DNA of 64,000 nucleotides from Xanthostigma xanthostigma (GCA_963575645.1 OY754465.1:28035501-28099500); one strand, 5' to 3'; numbered from the stretch's first letter, positions 32,227 to 43,408 are shown. Program-made: numbers and translations. Notes: generated by a model not told the origin, from the sequence alone.

Positions 32227-34204
32227 TGTAATGAAACAGACAGATACTCCCAATTTTGTGACAGTTTATTCGAGTGACGAATCATATTTTGAATGCAAAT
32301 TTGACAATACGTTTTTTTTCTCTTTTTGAATAGTAATAAATAAATGGAATAAGAATTAGAATTAATAAATACGTACATGGGTAATTGTTTTGAAGTAAAG
32401 GATACAATAAATTAAAGATTTCATTCCACATATTTCTGACAGTCATTTAAAATTTGCATCTCCACATGTTTCAGACATAAATTGAAGATTTTTCCTTTAC
32501 ACATAAAAATACAGCTGTATATTTACCTTTGTAGGTTTTTGTTATATTTTTCTATCTAAAAAATATAAGAATATTATACATTAATATAAAATAGAGATTA
32601 TCAGTGAAAGAAATACAAAAAACAACCTGTGTATTTGTTGCTAAGTAAAACAAACGTCAAAATAATTCACAACGCCAAAAAGGTGGCTGAGTGCAGTGGC
32701 TGAAGCTAGATACCGCGACAATGGAAAAATGCATTTTAAAATCATAGTCATAGGTGGTTTTTTCAAACAATGGGAAAGGGGTATAAATAGAGCTGCAGAG
32801 CGCATTTGCAGCGATTGCCGTTCTGGTTCATTAACCGAACAATATCGAAAAAGTGCAATAAGTTCTGGTTCATTAACCGAACGAGTGTTTTGGAAGTGAT
32901 AGGTAAAGAAAATTATAAATTGTTGTTTGAAAAATAAATAGATTGTTTCACTGATGATAAGCATGCAGAAATCGTAAGCTTAAGAATATTTGTATTTTTT
33001 TTTTGATATGGAATTATAATCCATATTTTTATAAATATAATAAAACAAATAAAATGTAAAAATCATATAATAATAAATTATATTGATTGATTTATGGATA
33101 AACATTGGAAAAAGATTTGACGTTTTTGATATTCCGTTTGATATTTTGAATTTTTTTGTTTTTTTTTAATAAAAATAAATACTGAAAGATACCAAGGTTT
33201 TTCATTCAGTAGTCCAAATAGTTTTTCTTTCAGAAACTGTTTTAAGTTGAATACGTGATTTTCTAATTACAAACCAAAAATCACGGAGAGCGCAAGTTTG
33301 TTCTCCTGATAAACACACACAAGAATTCCAGTTTTACGGGGATTTGGGTTCTGCTCTGTTTCCCCTATTCTGTGAATTCTACATACAGACAATATCACGG
33401 AGGGCGCAAGTTTGTTCTCCTGATAACACACACAAGAATTCCAGCTTTACGGGGATTTGAGTTCTGCTCTGTTTCCCCTATTCTGTGATTTCTACATACA
33501 GACAATAATCACGGAGGGCGCAAGTTTGTTCTCCTGATAACACACACAAGAATTCCAGCTTTACGGGGATTTGAGTTCTGCTCTGTTTCCCCTACTCTGT
33601 GATTTCTACACACAGACAATAATCACGGAGGGCGCAAGTTTGTTCTCCTGATAACACACACGAGAATTCCAGCTTTACGGGGATTTGAGTTCTGCTCTGT
33701 TTCCCCTATTCTGTGAATTCTACATACAGACAATAATCACGGAGGGCACAAGTCTGTTCTACTGATAAACACACAAGAATTACAGCTTTACGGGGATTTG
33801 AGTTCTGCTCTGTTTCCCCTATTCTGTGAGTTCTACATACAGACAATTTATCACGGAGGGCGCAAACTTGCTCTACTGATAACTCTACACCCGAAAGAGA
33901 AAATCACGTTAAGAAGCAATTAATTTTTTGAAGTATCACATAAGGTAAAACAAAATAGAGTTGGCTGATCATTATAGTTCGTGGGAGCTGCATCAGCTGG
34001 AAGTGGAAAAAAACTCTCTAAGCATCCCATATCTGTTCGCACCCTCTGATATTTTTATTGGCAGTTGAACTAGCTTTCTCAGTGTAGTAGGAATAAATCT
34101 GATTAAGCATCTAAGTTTACGAGCTGCTCAGAGTGGGTCTGTTTTTCTTGTCTGTTTTAAAGTAAGAGGCACGGTCAAAGACACGAAAAAACGGACGCGC
34201 GACA
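32227..34204 (+). repeat. 3' LTR of the young element
   Basis: 1978 bp, almost identical to 26608-28534. The main difference is about 42 extra bases near 32838-32880, a local duplication around TTCTGGTTCATTAACCGAAC. The host sequence resumes with the GTAT duplication. Confidence 0.92.
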
Positions 34205-35100
34205 GTATGTATTCGTAATCATAGATGCGTTTTCTAAATATTGCAATCTCGTTCCTATGAAAACCACGAAGTCATGTGAAACTGAACAGATATTACAAAA
34301 TTTCATATCTCTATTTGGTACACCTAAATTAATAGTCATGGATGCTGGATTAAATTTTCATAATGCTAAAGTCCGTGAGCTTTTAGACAAATGGCACATT
34401 CAGTACCATTTTATTACTCCTGATATTCACCGTGCGAATGGTCAGGTGGAACGTTACATGCGTACTATTATGAACCTCATTCGTATTAAAACGCGAATTA
34501 AAACAGAATGGCCGAACACTCTTTGGAAAATACAACTCGTACTAAATACCACAATTCAGAAGTCAATAAAAGCGTCTCCACTACAGATATTAATTGGCAT
34601 TCAATCCAGTACACCACTCATTCAATCTGCTCTTAATGATCTAAGTCAAGATTTGACGCCTATACGTAATTTATCATTAGCCCGTGAACGTCTTGCTGAA
34701 CGGTTGAAGCCCCAACAAACAGATGAAATAAAAATAAATTCTAAAAGACGAGGATAATATTCAGTATTCAGTTGGAGATTTTGTACTTCTACACCGAGCC
34801 AGTAAAATGCATATTAGCAAAACTAATTTTGAGTTTATGGGTCCGTTTGAAATTATGGGAATTACAACTGAAGGACGATATGAATTAAAAAGAGTCGGTA
34901 AGAAAAAAATTGTTAAGGCTGCCAAAGAACAATTAAGGCCGTCGCCTATCGATTGGAGTCTTTCTGTTGATATTGATGATTTACTTGAGATGCTTGAAAG
35001 CGAGGAAAATGATGAAGGTATGAATTTTTATATTAGTTTGTTGTTCTTCGCAAATCTGCTTCTGCAAAGATGCAATTTGCCGATGGTGAACTATATTTGA
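34205..35100 (+). mobile_element. Ty3/Gypsy remnant, right piece (integrase core and C terminus)
   Basis: It continues the element interrupted at 26607: FVIIDAFSKYCNLVPM, VMDAGLNFHN and NGQVERYMRTIMNL give the D,D-x-E integrase core. A C-terminal segment follows (GDFVLLHRASK, FMGPFEIMGI, KEQLRPSP). It is related to the integrase at 56404-57269 but not the same family member. A fossil with a few breaks. Confidence 0.82.
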
Positions 35101-35108
35101 AATGTTTT

Positions 35109-35625
35109 GAGGTCAGACTTGTCCAGAGGTGACATGTTCTGTCAGAGCCTCAGGGTTGCAAAGTAATGAGGTCAGACTTATCCAGAGGTGACATGTTTTG
35201 TCAGAGCCTCAAGGTTGCAAAGTAATGAGGTCAAACTTGTCTAGAGATGACATGTTCTGTCAGAGCCTCAAAGTTGCAAAGTAATGAGGTCAGACTTGTC
35301 CAGAGGTGACATGTTCTGTCGGAGCCTCAAGGTTGCAAAGTAATGAGGTCAGACTTGTCCAAGGGTGACATGGTTTGTCAGAGCCTCAAGGTTGCTAAGT
35401 AATGAGGTCAGACTTGTCTAGAGATGACATGTTCTGTCAGAGCCTCAAGGTTGAAAAGTGATGAGGTCAGACTTGTCCAAGTGTGACATGTTTTGTCAGA
35501 GCCTCAAGGTTGCTAAGTAATGAGGTCAGACTTGTCTAGAGATGACATGTTCTGTCAGAGCCTCAAGGTTGAAAAGTGATGAGGTCAGACTTGTCCAAGG
35601 GTGACATGTTCTGTCAGAGCCTCGT
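35109..35625 (+). repeat. 59-bp tandem array in the Gypsy remnant 3' region
   Basis: Nine units of 59 bp, starting at 35109, 35168, 35227 and so on. Each begins GAGGTCAGACTTGTCCAGAG and holds GACATGTTCTGTCAGAGCCTC. GAGGTCAGACTTG and the later TCAGAGCCTC are partly self-complementary (GAGG..CCTC). Confidence 0.92.
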
Positions 35626-36095
35626 TGTATAATATTTCGTTCGTAAATTAACATTTTCTTTTATTTTGATACCTTACAGATATAGACGACTAAGATATAA
35701 GTTTCGAGAGCGAAACAACTGTCAGTCTCGCCGTATTAGCAACACGTTACAACAGGATACAGGGATCGCCTGTATCATACGAACGCGACTCTGTTTACGT
35801 AAACAAATGCACAACGGGATGGCCATGAAGAATACCGAAGCACAGGACACATATCGCAGCCACGACTGTATCCAGACAAAATTGATAATCGCTCTAATTT
35901 TCATTTTTTTAAATTAAAAACTTAATTATTTGTTCTTTTTGCTTTGTTATAAATTTAACATTCATAATTGTTGTATTTACGGTCATTTCTTTTTGTTATT
36001 ATATTCTACGTTGCTTTTGATTTTTGTAATAAAATTGTTATTAAGTGAAGTTTAATTATTCTTTAAAAAAACTAAATTTCTTTACGTGTAACTAA
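35626..36095 (+). other. Probable 3' end of the Gypsy remnant, AT-rich
   Basis: No gene. It contains a small hairpin (GATACAGGGATCGCCTGTATC, about 35756-35776) and an AATAAAA signal near 36030. It could be what is left of an LTR, but no partner copy exists here to prove it. Confidence 0.35.
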
Positions 36096-36123
36096 TACTA
36101 TATATATAAAAATGAATCCCTAT

Positions 36124-36608
36124 TAGAGATGCCACGAATATTCGGTTACTATTCGGTATTCGGCCTATTCGGCTACTTTTTTCAATATTCGGTATTCGGT
36201 CGAATGTTGCGTACTATTCGGCCGAATACCGAATATAAAATCATGGGGAAAAACGCAAATATTACTCAAAAATATGCGATTTTTTTATTAAATAGTATTA
36301 TTTTGTAAAGCTTTTAGTGACCAAACAGTGATATTTTTTAGTAATAAGGACTATTAATAACACAATTTGATGTAACAATGAACGAATAATGCGTGTCGTG
36401 ACACGGTCTAGTTGCGCAAATGAAACAAATACGCCCGCAGCGTTGCTACCGCACGCTCCGTAATGGGACAAGTCGTAACCTGTCACCCGCGAAATGTACA
36501 AATAATTAGCCGAACATTCGGCCGCCGAATATTCGGCGCTTCGGCCGAGAACATGGCCGAATATTCGGTATTCGGTATTCGGCAAAATCACTATTCGTGG
36601 CATCACTA
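36124..36608. mobile_element. hAT-family MITE inside the Helitron
   Basis: 485 bp with inverted ends TAGAGATGCCACGAATA and TATTCGTGGCATCACTA, and subterminal ATTCGGTATTCGG repeats typical of hAT elements. The 8-bp target duplication ATCCCTAT lies at 36116-36123 and 36609-36616. Non-coding. Confidence 0.92.
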
Positions 36609-36840
36609 ATCCCTATATCCCTTGGTCACGCCATCACGCGTGAACGGCTGGACCGATTTCAATATTTTTTTTTGTTGTGTTTGTTATTGTCAGAAGAAGG
36701 TTCTTATGACAGAAAAAATTTAAAAAATTGCGCGGAAAAAGAGAAAATTTAAGAAACCTAATTTAAGAAAACTTAACAACCATATATCTAGATCGAGGAT
36801 GTAAAAAAACTGAATATCGTTTAAAACAAATGCTTTTTTT

Positions 36841-37143
36841 TCGAGCACGACGGCGCAGCCGGAGTAAACCCTCGAAACAGAGCAAGTGTTTTAAAGACCA
36901 GTTATGCACGAATACTTTACGCTATTTTTTTTCGAGCACGACGGCGCAGCCGGAGTGAACCCTCGAAATAGAACAAGTGTTTTAAAGACCAATTATCCAC
37001 GAATACTTTACGCTATTCTTTTTCGAGCACGACGGCGCAGCCGGAGTGCTTGAAATAGAGCAAGTGTTTTAAAGACCAGTTATCCACGAATACTTTACGC
37101 TATTTTTTTCGAGCACGACGGCGCAGCCGGAGTGCTCGACATA
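36841..37143 (+). repeat. 91-bp tandem units in the Helitron
   Basis: Four units start at 36841, 36932, 37023 and 37109, each TCGAGCACGACGGCGCAGCC then GGAGT, with AAGTGTTTTAAAGACCA later. The last unit is cut short. Confidence 0.88.
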
Positions 37144-37252
37144 CACACATATACGCTAGCAATTCATAAAATAGATAGATAGATAGACAGATGTTCCAAT
37201 TATATATATAGATTATACTGTTAGGCGGTACGAAGTTCGCCGGGTCAGCTAG

Positions 37253-37729
37253 TAAATAATATTATCGACCAATTTTATTTGAAGACAGAACATACGCAAT
37301 TTTTAAATTGCCATGTTAAACCGTGCAACAGAGAGAGATAACCGAAAGATGTTTGCCATCGGTTATATCAAATTGAATTTATTTCTATATAAATGTGTAT
37401 AAAAAAACTGTTTGGGCATTTTCTGTTAAACGAAACTTATGTAAAATTTTCTCCTCTTTCATTTAAGACAGGTTTCGAACCGTCTGATTTAAATTGAGCT
37501 AGTTATAAGCGAAAAACTTCGTTTTTTCCTTATTGCTCCCCTCTGGGGTCAAAATTCAAAAATCGGCCGACATAACGAGCTAAGTTACGCGGAGACGAAT
37601 CGAACAAAAAAAAGTTTTTTAAAATCGGTTAAGGCGTTTGGGCTGTACGCGTGACACAAAAAAACGTGACACAGATTCACAAACAAAGCGAGTACATATA
37701 GGCGCTTTAGCTTACGCTATTCGCGCCTA
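37253..37729. other. Mosaic of repeat fragments
   Basis: 37253-37290 resembles the end of the MITE at 38628 (ATTATCGACCAATTTT). 37310-37505 is a diverged copy of 23990-24205. The rest (37510-37729) is unassigned. No gene. Confidence 0.5.
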
Positions 37730-38211
37730 ATGAGCCTTCCAAGTCAACGATCGGTCTAAGGAAAGCCCAAGAAATCGGGCATTGTCTTGTACAGTAATGT
37801 GAGTGTCATACAAATACAAAAATGGTTCCTGATAACAACTACGAGTTCGGAAAAAGTGCACACACTGAGTTTTTTCAACGGAAAATTTAAAACCATAGTT
37901 GGTTGTCCCTCGCTGTATGCCATTAATGGCCAACTGCAGGTGACGTTGTGCAGTACGAATGTACTTTGACGAGCAGTAAATCGCCAAGTCATCAACGTAG
38001 AGAGATGACTCTACAGTTTGTTGGAATGCTCGCAATTATGCCAAAAATAGCGATGGAAAATAAAGTGACACTAAGTACGAACCCTGTGGATTACCGTTCT
38101 CCTGTACAAAGACATAAGACAAAGTGTTGCCGACGCGTACCTGGAAGTAACGCTCAGATAAAAAATTATTAATAAATTTCCCAAGATGTCCTTTGATACC
38201 CCAATTGTGTA
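37730..38211 (-). pseudogene. Jockey RT, distal part
   Basis: The minus-strand translation runs TLHNWGIKGHLGKFINNFLS, then NPQGS, then the catalytic YVDDLAIY and ARFLGLSLDRSLTWKAH. It continues directly from the RT piece that ends at 38997, across the CR1-type insertion. At least one frame break lies near 38036. The C-terminal tail is absent. Confidence 0.8.
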
Positions 38212-38996
38212 GCGTGCGGAGTAAACATTTTTATTTTGCAAAAAAAGTTATTAGAGCGATGTATAGTTTAAAATGGAACGCTTCATGCCGAGATATTTTT
38301 AAAAGTAAAAAAATGTTAACCGTGCCATGTATCTACATCTATTGTTGCATTGTTTTTGCTCGCCAAAACATAGCCAATTTTACAACCGTAGACACTATTC
38401 ATTCGCATGATACTCGCACGAAATTTAGGCAAATAATAATATTTTTAAATATAGTCCGTCAAATATTTCAGCCCATTTATAAAATATACTGCCTGCAGAA
38501 TGCAGAAATTTAGCTTCTTTCACAAAATTTAAATCTAAAGTTAAAAGCCTACTTGTCAATAATGCATTTTATTCTCTTGACGAATTTTATTCTTAAAATC
38601 TTTGATTAACGTCTGATTAGAACTCTTCAATAAATAAAATTATCGACCAATTTTTCAGACAATATATTAACAATAAATATCAATAATACATTAAACGATA
38701 TACCAAAAAAATCTTTCACGAAATACATTAAAAATAAATAGAAACTAATTATTAATTATTTTTTATATTTTTAGATCCGTTCTGAAGAAGATCCAAATCC
38801 GGATCGAAACGTTTATCGTTTAATGTATTATTGATATTTATTGTTAATATATTGTCTGAAAAATTGGTCGATAATTTTATTTATTGAATTTTATTCTTAT
38901 TTTAAATAGTATTAGGTACGTCTCTGTGTAATTTTGACTAGTCAAATATACTGTATATGTATAGTTCTATTGACAATAAAGTTCATATTCATATTC
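38212..38996 (+). mobile_element. 5'-truncated CR1-type LINE fragment
   Basis: The plus-strand translation is an ORF2 C-terminal tail (IFILQKKVIRAMYSLKWNAS, then KKMLTVPCIYIY). The fragment ends in TTCATA repeats at 38980-38996, a simple-repeat 3' tail of the kind CR1 elements use. It splits the Jockey RT frame between W-R-Y-G-I and L-R-T-L. It is itself interrupted by the MITE at 38628. Confidence 0.8.
38628..38886. mobile_element. MITE with 73-bp perfect inverted ends
   Basis: The left arm 38628-38700 (CAATAAATAAAATTATCGAC onward to AAACGATA) is the exact reverse complement of 38814-38886. The centre holds GAAGAAGATCCAAATCCGGA then TCGAAACG. Non-coding; superfamily not determined. The lack of divergence between the arms suggests a recent insertion. 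Confidence 0.85.
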
Positions 38997-40242
38997 ATAT
39001 CCCATACCGCCATGTAGTGTCATAAGCCTTTTCAAGATCGAAAAAGGCCGCTATCAAGTGCTGTTTATTCAGAAAAGCATCCTCTATTGCGGACTCCAAC
39101 CTTACGAGGTGATCCATTGTCGAACGGTGCTTACGAAAGCCACACTGGGCATTCGTGATCAAATGTCTGGATTCAAGGATCCAGACCAATCGTCGGTTGA
39201 TCATTCGTTCGAGGAGTTTAGACAAACAGCTAGTCAGAGAAACAGGACGATAACTTAATGCTTGTTTTCGGTCTTTTTTTTCCGGTTTCAATAATGACAC
39301 TACAATAGAATTGAACCAAGCGGACGGAAATGTATTACTAGACCAAATTAAATTGAACATCTTGAGAAGAAATGTGGATCCGGAGGAAGGTAGTCTTTTC
39401 AAAAATTGGTAATGAATGTCGTCAGGTCCCGGAAAAGTACCATGGCAGTCGCGCAAACTCGACTGTAGTTCCCATGAGGAGAAAGGTGCATTATAGCTCT
39501 CATTGTTAAGTGATGAGAAGTTCAATGCTACTTGTTCTTGACGATTTTTCTGAACAGCGAACCTCTCCATGTAATTTGCCGAGCTTGAGACTTCTGCGTA
39601 GCACGAACCCATGTGATTTGCGACTTCTTCAGGCGACGTTATAACATCGTTTCCCATTGCCAATCCAGAAATATAATTATAACTCTGTTTACCAGAGATT
39701 CTCCGGATCTTCTCCCACACCTCACGAGAGGGAGTTGAATTTCTTACAGTAGATTCGAACTCATTCCATGACTGCTTTTTACTCTCTGCTATGATACGTC
39801 TGGAAACGAAGCGCTTTTGCATAAAAATAACTCGATTTTCATCCGTCATGTTGTTACTGAAACGACGGAGAGCCTTTCGGCGTTCACGGATGGCATCTCG
39901 ACATGCCTCGTTCCACCAGGGAACGGGTACACGTCGTGGTGTTGTTGACGTGCGTGGAACTGCAGCCGAAGCTGCTTCAATGACCGCATCAGTGAAATAC
40001 TCTACAGCCGCATCGACGTTGCCAAAATTCATTTCGCCGATATCAAGAACTTCCTGAAAGTGTGACCAATCCGCCTGTTGTCTTCGGGGGCGTCTTTCAT
40101 CCAAATGGAATGGAAGAGCCTGACAACGGACAAATGATCGGGAAATGGTCACTGCCACAAAGATCGGCGTTAACTGCCCATTCACAAGATGGGGCGATTG
40201 AAGAAGAGCAGAGAGTAAGATCGATAGCTGAAAATGTCCCAT
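38997..40242 (-). pseudogene. Jockey RT, proximal part
   Basis: An open minus-strand frame (415 residues including an out-of-phase leader) with the RT entry motifs LKPEKKDRKQALSYRPVSLT, SKLLERMINRRL, QCGFRKHRSTMDHLVRLE and the catalytic-domain start AAFFDLEKAYDTTWRYGI. It stops at the CR1-type insertion. The connector (residues about 60-200) contains PWWNEACRDAIRERRKALR, typical of Jockey ORF2 between endonuclease and RT. Confidence 0.85.
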
Positions 40243-40760
40243 TTGCTGCCGAAAAATGTGTATTAGTACCTGTGTTCAATATAACCAGATTTTGATTTAG
40301 AGTCATCGTCTCCATCAGTCTTCCAAGAGCGTCCATATGATTTGAACCCCAAGTAGGGTTATGGGCATTAAAGTCTCCCATGATGATAAATGGGCGTGGA
40401 AGCTGATCGACCACAGATACGATGTCTGCAAGTGTCGGTTGTTCTGTTGGAGGAATATATATTGAACACAAAGTAACTGGTTTCGGCGCATAAAGTCTGG
40501 CTGCAATGACCTGTAAATCAGACTGTATTGGAACATTTTCGGAAAACACACTATTCCTGACTAAAACAGCCACTCCGCCGCTTGCACGTTCAGCAAGCGG
40601 TTTATCTTTACGATAAATAGTAAAGCCACTGACAGACGGAGTGTTAATATCTTTTATGTGTGTTTCCTGTAATCTAACAGCGGCAGTATTATGATCATTA
40701 AGCAGTAATTTTAGTTCACTATGGTGAATATAAAAGCCGTTCATATTCCACTGTAAATAA
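40097..40760 (-). pseudogene. Jockey ORF2 APE endonuclease
   Basis: The frame opens with NYLQWNMNGFYIHHSEL, then LQETHIKD (catalytic E), GGVAVLVRNSVF, YIPPTEQPT, IIMGDFNAHNPTWGS (D and N of the active site), AIDLTLCSS and CGSDHFPIICPL (catalytic D-H). All core residues of an APE-type nuclease are present. The frame then shifts relative to the RT frame, near 40097-40242, by one small indel. Confidence 0.85.
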
Positions 40761-41442
40761 TTGAAAGTTTATATAATAAATAATACAAAACTACCTAGCT
40801 TTTTTCCTCCCTAAATCGCTACGATGATAAGGAGGCCTCGTGAGGTCATCATCGTCCATAGCAGAGTCTGCACTGCTACTATGGTCTACAGGTGTACGTG
40901 TAATAGTCATGGTCTGACTATTATCACGATTTAGAATAATTTTTGTTTTTTTAACCGGAGGTACCGGTTTTGTTCCGACAATTGGTGATCTCGATTTTCT
41001 AGCTGGGGACTTAGATTTGCTACTGTCAATTGGCGATCTTGACCGAATGCTAGGACTCTTTTTCTGACTTTTTGTCAGTTTGATGGCAACGCTGGTATTA
41101 GGCGGGGAAATTTCTGTCTGAGCGGACATATCACATGTCTGAGTTGACATGTCTACTTTTTCAACAGGAGACGCTGTAACGGTTGCAAAAGAACGAGAGA
41201 ACGTAGGAACACTCTTTTTGTACTTTCGTCGTGCTTCTGCAAAGGAAATCTAGCTGTTCTAATTTCCTGAATTTTAAACTCGACTTTGTACTGTGGACAA
41301 TCTTTAGATCTTGCCGAATGGTTGCCGTCACAATTAACGCAATGCGGCAACCTTGTGCATGGAATGTCCTCATGCACGCTTTGGCCGCAATTGCCGCAAA
41401 GACTAGCGAAACTGCAATTATTTTGCGAATGGCCGTATTTTT

Positions 41443-42191
41443 AAACGCTTTATATTAGTTTGGGTTGTAAATATGTATGTTGTATGTATGTTGTATGTAT
41501 CTAACTATGTATGTAACTATGTGTAACGGAATCTTTGAGCATAATTTTCACCAATTTCCCGAAGTCTGATTAATTTGAAACTTTGCATACGTATCAAGGA
41601 CCGATGACAATGCAATAATTTGATAACAGTTTCCCATTATCCTTATTAGGACCCCCAGGATTAATAAATTCTTTTATAGATCCTCTGTAGTAAACGCTTT
41701 ATTTTCACCAATTTCCCGAAGTCTGATTAATTTGAAACTTTGCATACGTATCAAGGACCGATGACAATGCAATAATTTGATAACAGTTTCCCATTATCCT
41801 TATTAGGACCCCCAGGATTAATAAATTCTTTTATAGATCCTCAGATTAATTTGAAACTTTGCATACGTATCAAGGACCGATGACAATGCAATAATTTGAT
41901 AACAGTTTCCCATTATCCTTATTAGGACCCCCAGGATTAATAAATTCTTTTATAGATCCTCAAACTAAAAAGTGAAAAATAAAATATAGTTTAAAAAAAA
42001 CTAAAAAACACGCTTTATATCGGACTAAAAAGTAAAAAATAATTGTTTTAAAATAAGCTTAAAAAGCGTTGGGCGCTTTGTTCCACATTTTCGTACATCG
42101 AGCGCCCAACGCTTTTTAAGCTTATTTTAAAACAATTATTTTTTACTTTTTAGTCCGATATAAAGCGTGTTTTTTAGTTTTTTTTAAACTA
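41443..42191. mobile_element. Non-autonomous DNA element with palindromic end
   Basis: 749 bp within Jockey ORF1, flanked by TATTTTT (41436-41442 and 42192-42198), a likely 7-bp target duplication in an AT run. The left end has ACGCTTTATATTAGTTT; the right end has the related inverse GTCCGATATAAAGCGTGT. The interior holds three near-perfect tandem copies (41545-41961) and a large palindrome (41981-42197). Superfamily not determined. Confidence 0.65.
41545..41961 (+). repeat. Three tandem copies of a roughly 141-bp segment
   Basis: Copies 41545-41685 and 41702-41842 look identical. The third, 41843-41961, lacks about the first 22 bases. Each ends ATTCTTTTATAGATCCTC. Confidence 0.88.
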
Positions 42192-42197
42192 TATTTT
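41981..42197. repeat. Perfect palindrome, 97-bp arms, 23-nt loop
   Basis: Left arm 41981-42077 and right arm 42101-42197 are exact reverse complements, read base by base. The loop is TTGTTCCACATTTTCGTACA then TCG. Confidence 0.92.
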
Positions 42198-42780
42198 TGA
42201 CATTTGTAACATCGAAGAGATGGTATGTACTGACGCACTTTGAGTGGATAAAATGCTGCTTGTATTGAAGTCGGAGGTTGCGGTGTACAAAACGTTAATA
42301 TGTGAGACGGAGTTGGTACTAACAGTAACTGACCGTCTCTACGTGTATGTTTTCTATAAACGTCTGTGACTCCTTGATCCTTAAGCTTTTCTTTTATTGT
42401 CTCGACAGAGCAATTAAGAAGATCAAAACAATAAATAAAACCTTTCGAGAAGTTCAGTTGTTTATGAATCTCCACTTTTATCGGAATCTCAGTCGCCATG
42501 TTTGGTCCTTTACTTGTGCAAGCTAAGATCTTATCAGATTGCTGCTGTGATACTGTTTCCAATAATAATGCCCCGTTGCGTAATTTTTTAATGCTTTTCA
42601 ATGTTCCAAAAAGTCCAATAAGATGTTTGCTAAGGTAAAAAGGACTATCTTTATTGAAATTTGCTATTAATTTTATTTATAATTAAAAATCTGTTACAGG
42701 GTGCAACAGTAGCCGTTTCATTGCCAAAAATCATACCAAGGTTTTCATCTTTATGCCCTCTCTTAGAGGGAGGACTGTTT

Positions 42781-43408
42781 AGTTAGGGAAAGTTATTCAT
42801 AATATTTATATGAATTTCATTACTCGTGCTTCCCACCCACCACGGAGATCAACAAGGGGACGGTGACCGCAAACCGGTTCAGAGCGCTAGGGCTACACGG
42901 CGATATAGTCAGCTCTAGAGACGGCGCCACTCCATAAAGAGATACTGGCTCACCCCGCCGGAATACGAAATATCCACGACGTTAGCCGATTGGCTAGGTT
43001 GGGTTAGGCCTAACCGCCCGTTTACAGAGAAGCCGAGGCCAAAGCAGTGTATTGGCGTACCAAGACGAACCTCAACTACCAGGATCCCTCTTTCCCCCTT
43101 GCGGGTCACCACGCACGGCAAACACGTAGGTGTATTATTTGAGGACTACTATAAACAAGGGACAGCAACAATAATGTGCCCATAACGGAGGGACATGCCG
43201 CTATCAACAAACCAAAAGACGAGAGAAAAAGGAGAAAAAAAAGTTGAAACTGTCTGTCCTTCATAATAGTCCCCAAACACATTCACCCAGTCAGCATACA
43301 CAACCGACTGGTGCGAGGTCAGACCCCTTGGAGCGTTAATTCCCAAAAGACATTGGCACCTAACTGCCATTGCAACTACATTCCAATGCCCTCCTGGGGG
43401 GACAGTCG
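42781..43408 (-). other. Probable Jockey 5' leader
   Basis: GC-richer than its surroundings, between ORF1 and the satellite. The only frames are short and unrecognised. The junction with the satellite is near 43408, where monomer sequence GACAGTCGTTCGAAATGATA begins. Confidence 0.5.

Larger units (their letters stand above)
26608..34204 (+). mobile_element. Young non-autonomous Ty3/Gypsy-type LTR element
   Basis: A 7.6-kb element with nearly identical direct LTRs of 1.93 and 1.98 kb, TGTAATG...GCGACA. The 4-bp target duplication GTAT lies on both sides, inside the integrase region of an older Gypsy remnant. A primer site starting TGGCGACCGTGACA lies 2 nt after the 5' LTR. A G-rich tract precedes the 3' LTR. 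The gag frame is whole, whereas pol is represented by only a small part of its usual length. An extra short frame lies downstream. LTR near-identity implies recent insertion; movement would need enzymes supplied by a relative. Confidence 0.92.
36096..37252 (+). mobile_element. Non-autonomous Helitron
   Basis: The start TACTATATATATAAAAATGA and the later CGTGAACGGCTGGACCGATT are typical of insect Helitron 5' regions. The 3' end has a GGCG..CGCC hairpin and finishes CGCCGGGTCAGCTAG followed by T, the classical Helitron 3' end. The Helitron is split near its 5' end by a hAT MITE, and four 91-bp units lie near its 3' end. No Rep/helicase gene, so non-autonomous. Confidence 0.85.
40791..42780 (-). 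pseudogene. Jockey ORF1 (Gag-like), split by a DNA element
   Basis: The upstream piece is at 42199-42780: RFLIINKINSKFQ, SPFYLSKHLIGLFGTLKSI and KKLRNGALLLETVSQQQSDK form the RNA-binding fold typical of Jockey ORF1, followed by the first knuckle cysteines CYKCQKY. The downstream piece is at 40791-41442: a CCHC cluster with CGQSVHEDIPCTRLPHCVNC and DGNHSARSKDCP, then an Arg/Ser/Lys-rich tail. The element 41443-42191 sits inside the first knuckle. More than one frame break. Confidence 0.8.
37730..43408 (-). mobile_element. Jockey-clade LINE, interrupted twice
   Basis: Minus-strand order: a 5' leader (about 42790-43408, GC-richer), ORF1 (40791-42780) with a zinc-knuckle region, endonuclease (40097-40750), then reverse transcriptase (38997-40242 and 37730-38211). 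Insertions lie at 38212-38996 (CR1-type fragment) and 41443-42191 (DNA element). The 3' end is missing beyond the RT palm. Several frame breaks make it inactive. Jockey assignment rests on the LQWNMNGFYIHHSELKLLL start of the endonuclease and the ORF1 cysteine pattern. Confidence 0.85.

Noticed and set aside
35109-35625. Regular repeats considered as a CRISPR array
   Set aside because: The 59-bp units are directly contiguous with no unique spacers, and the context is a eukaryotic retroelement.
36298-36606. 102-residue minus frame in the hAT MITE
   Set aside because: It covers the ATTCGG-rich subterminal repeats and has no hAT transposase motif.
42985-43010. TTAGG-like telomeric motif (GGGTTAGGCCTAACC)
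   Set aside because: A single palindromic occurrence in the Jockey leader, not an array of TTAGG repeats.
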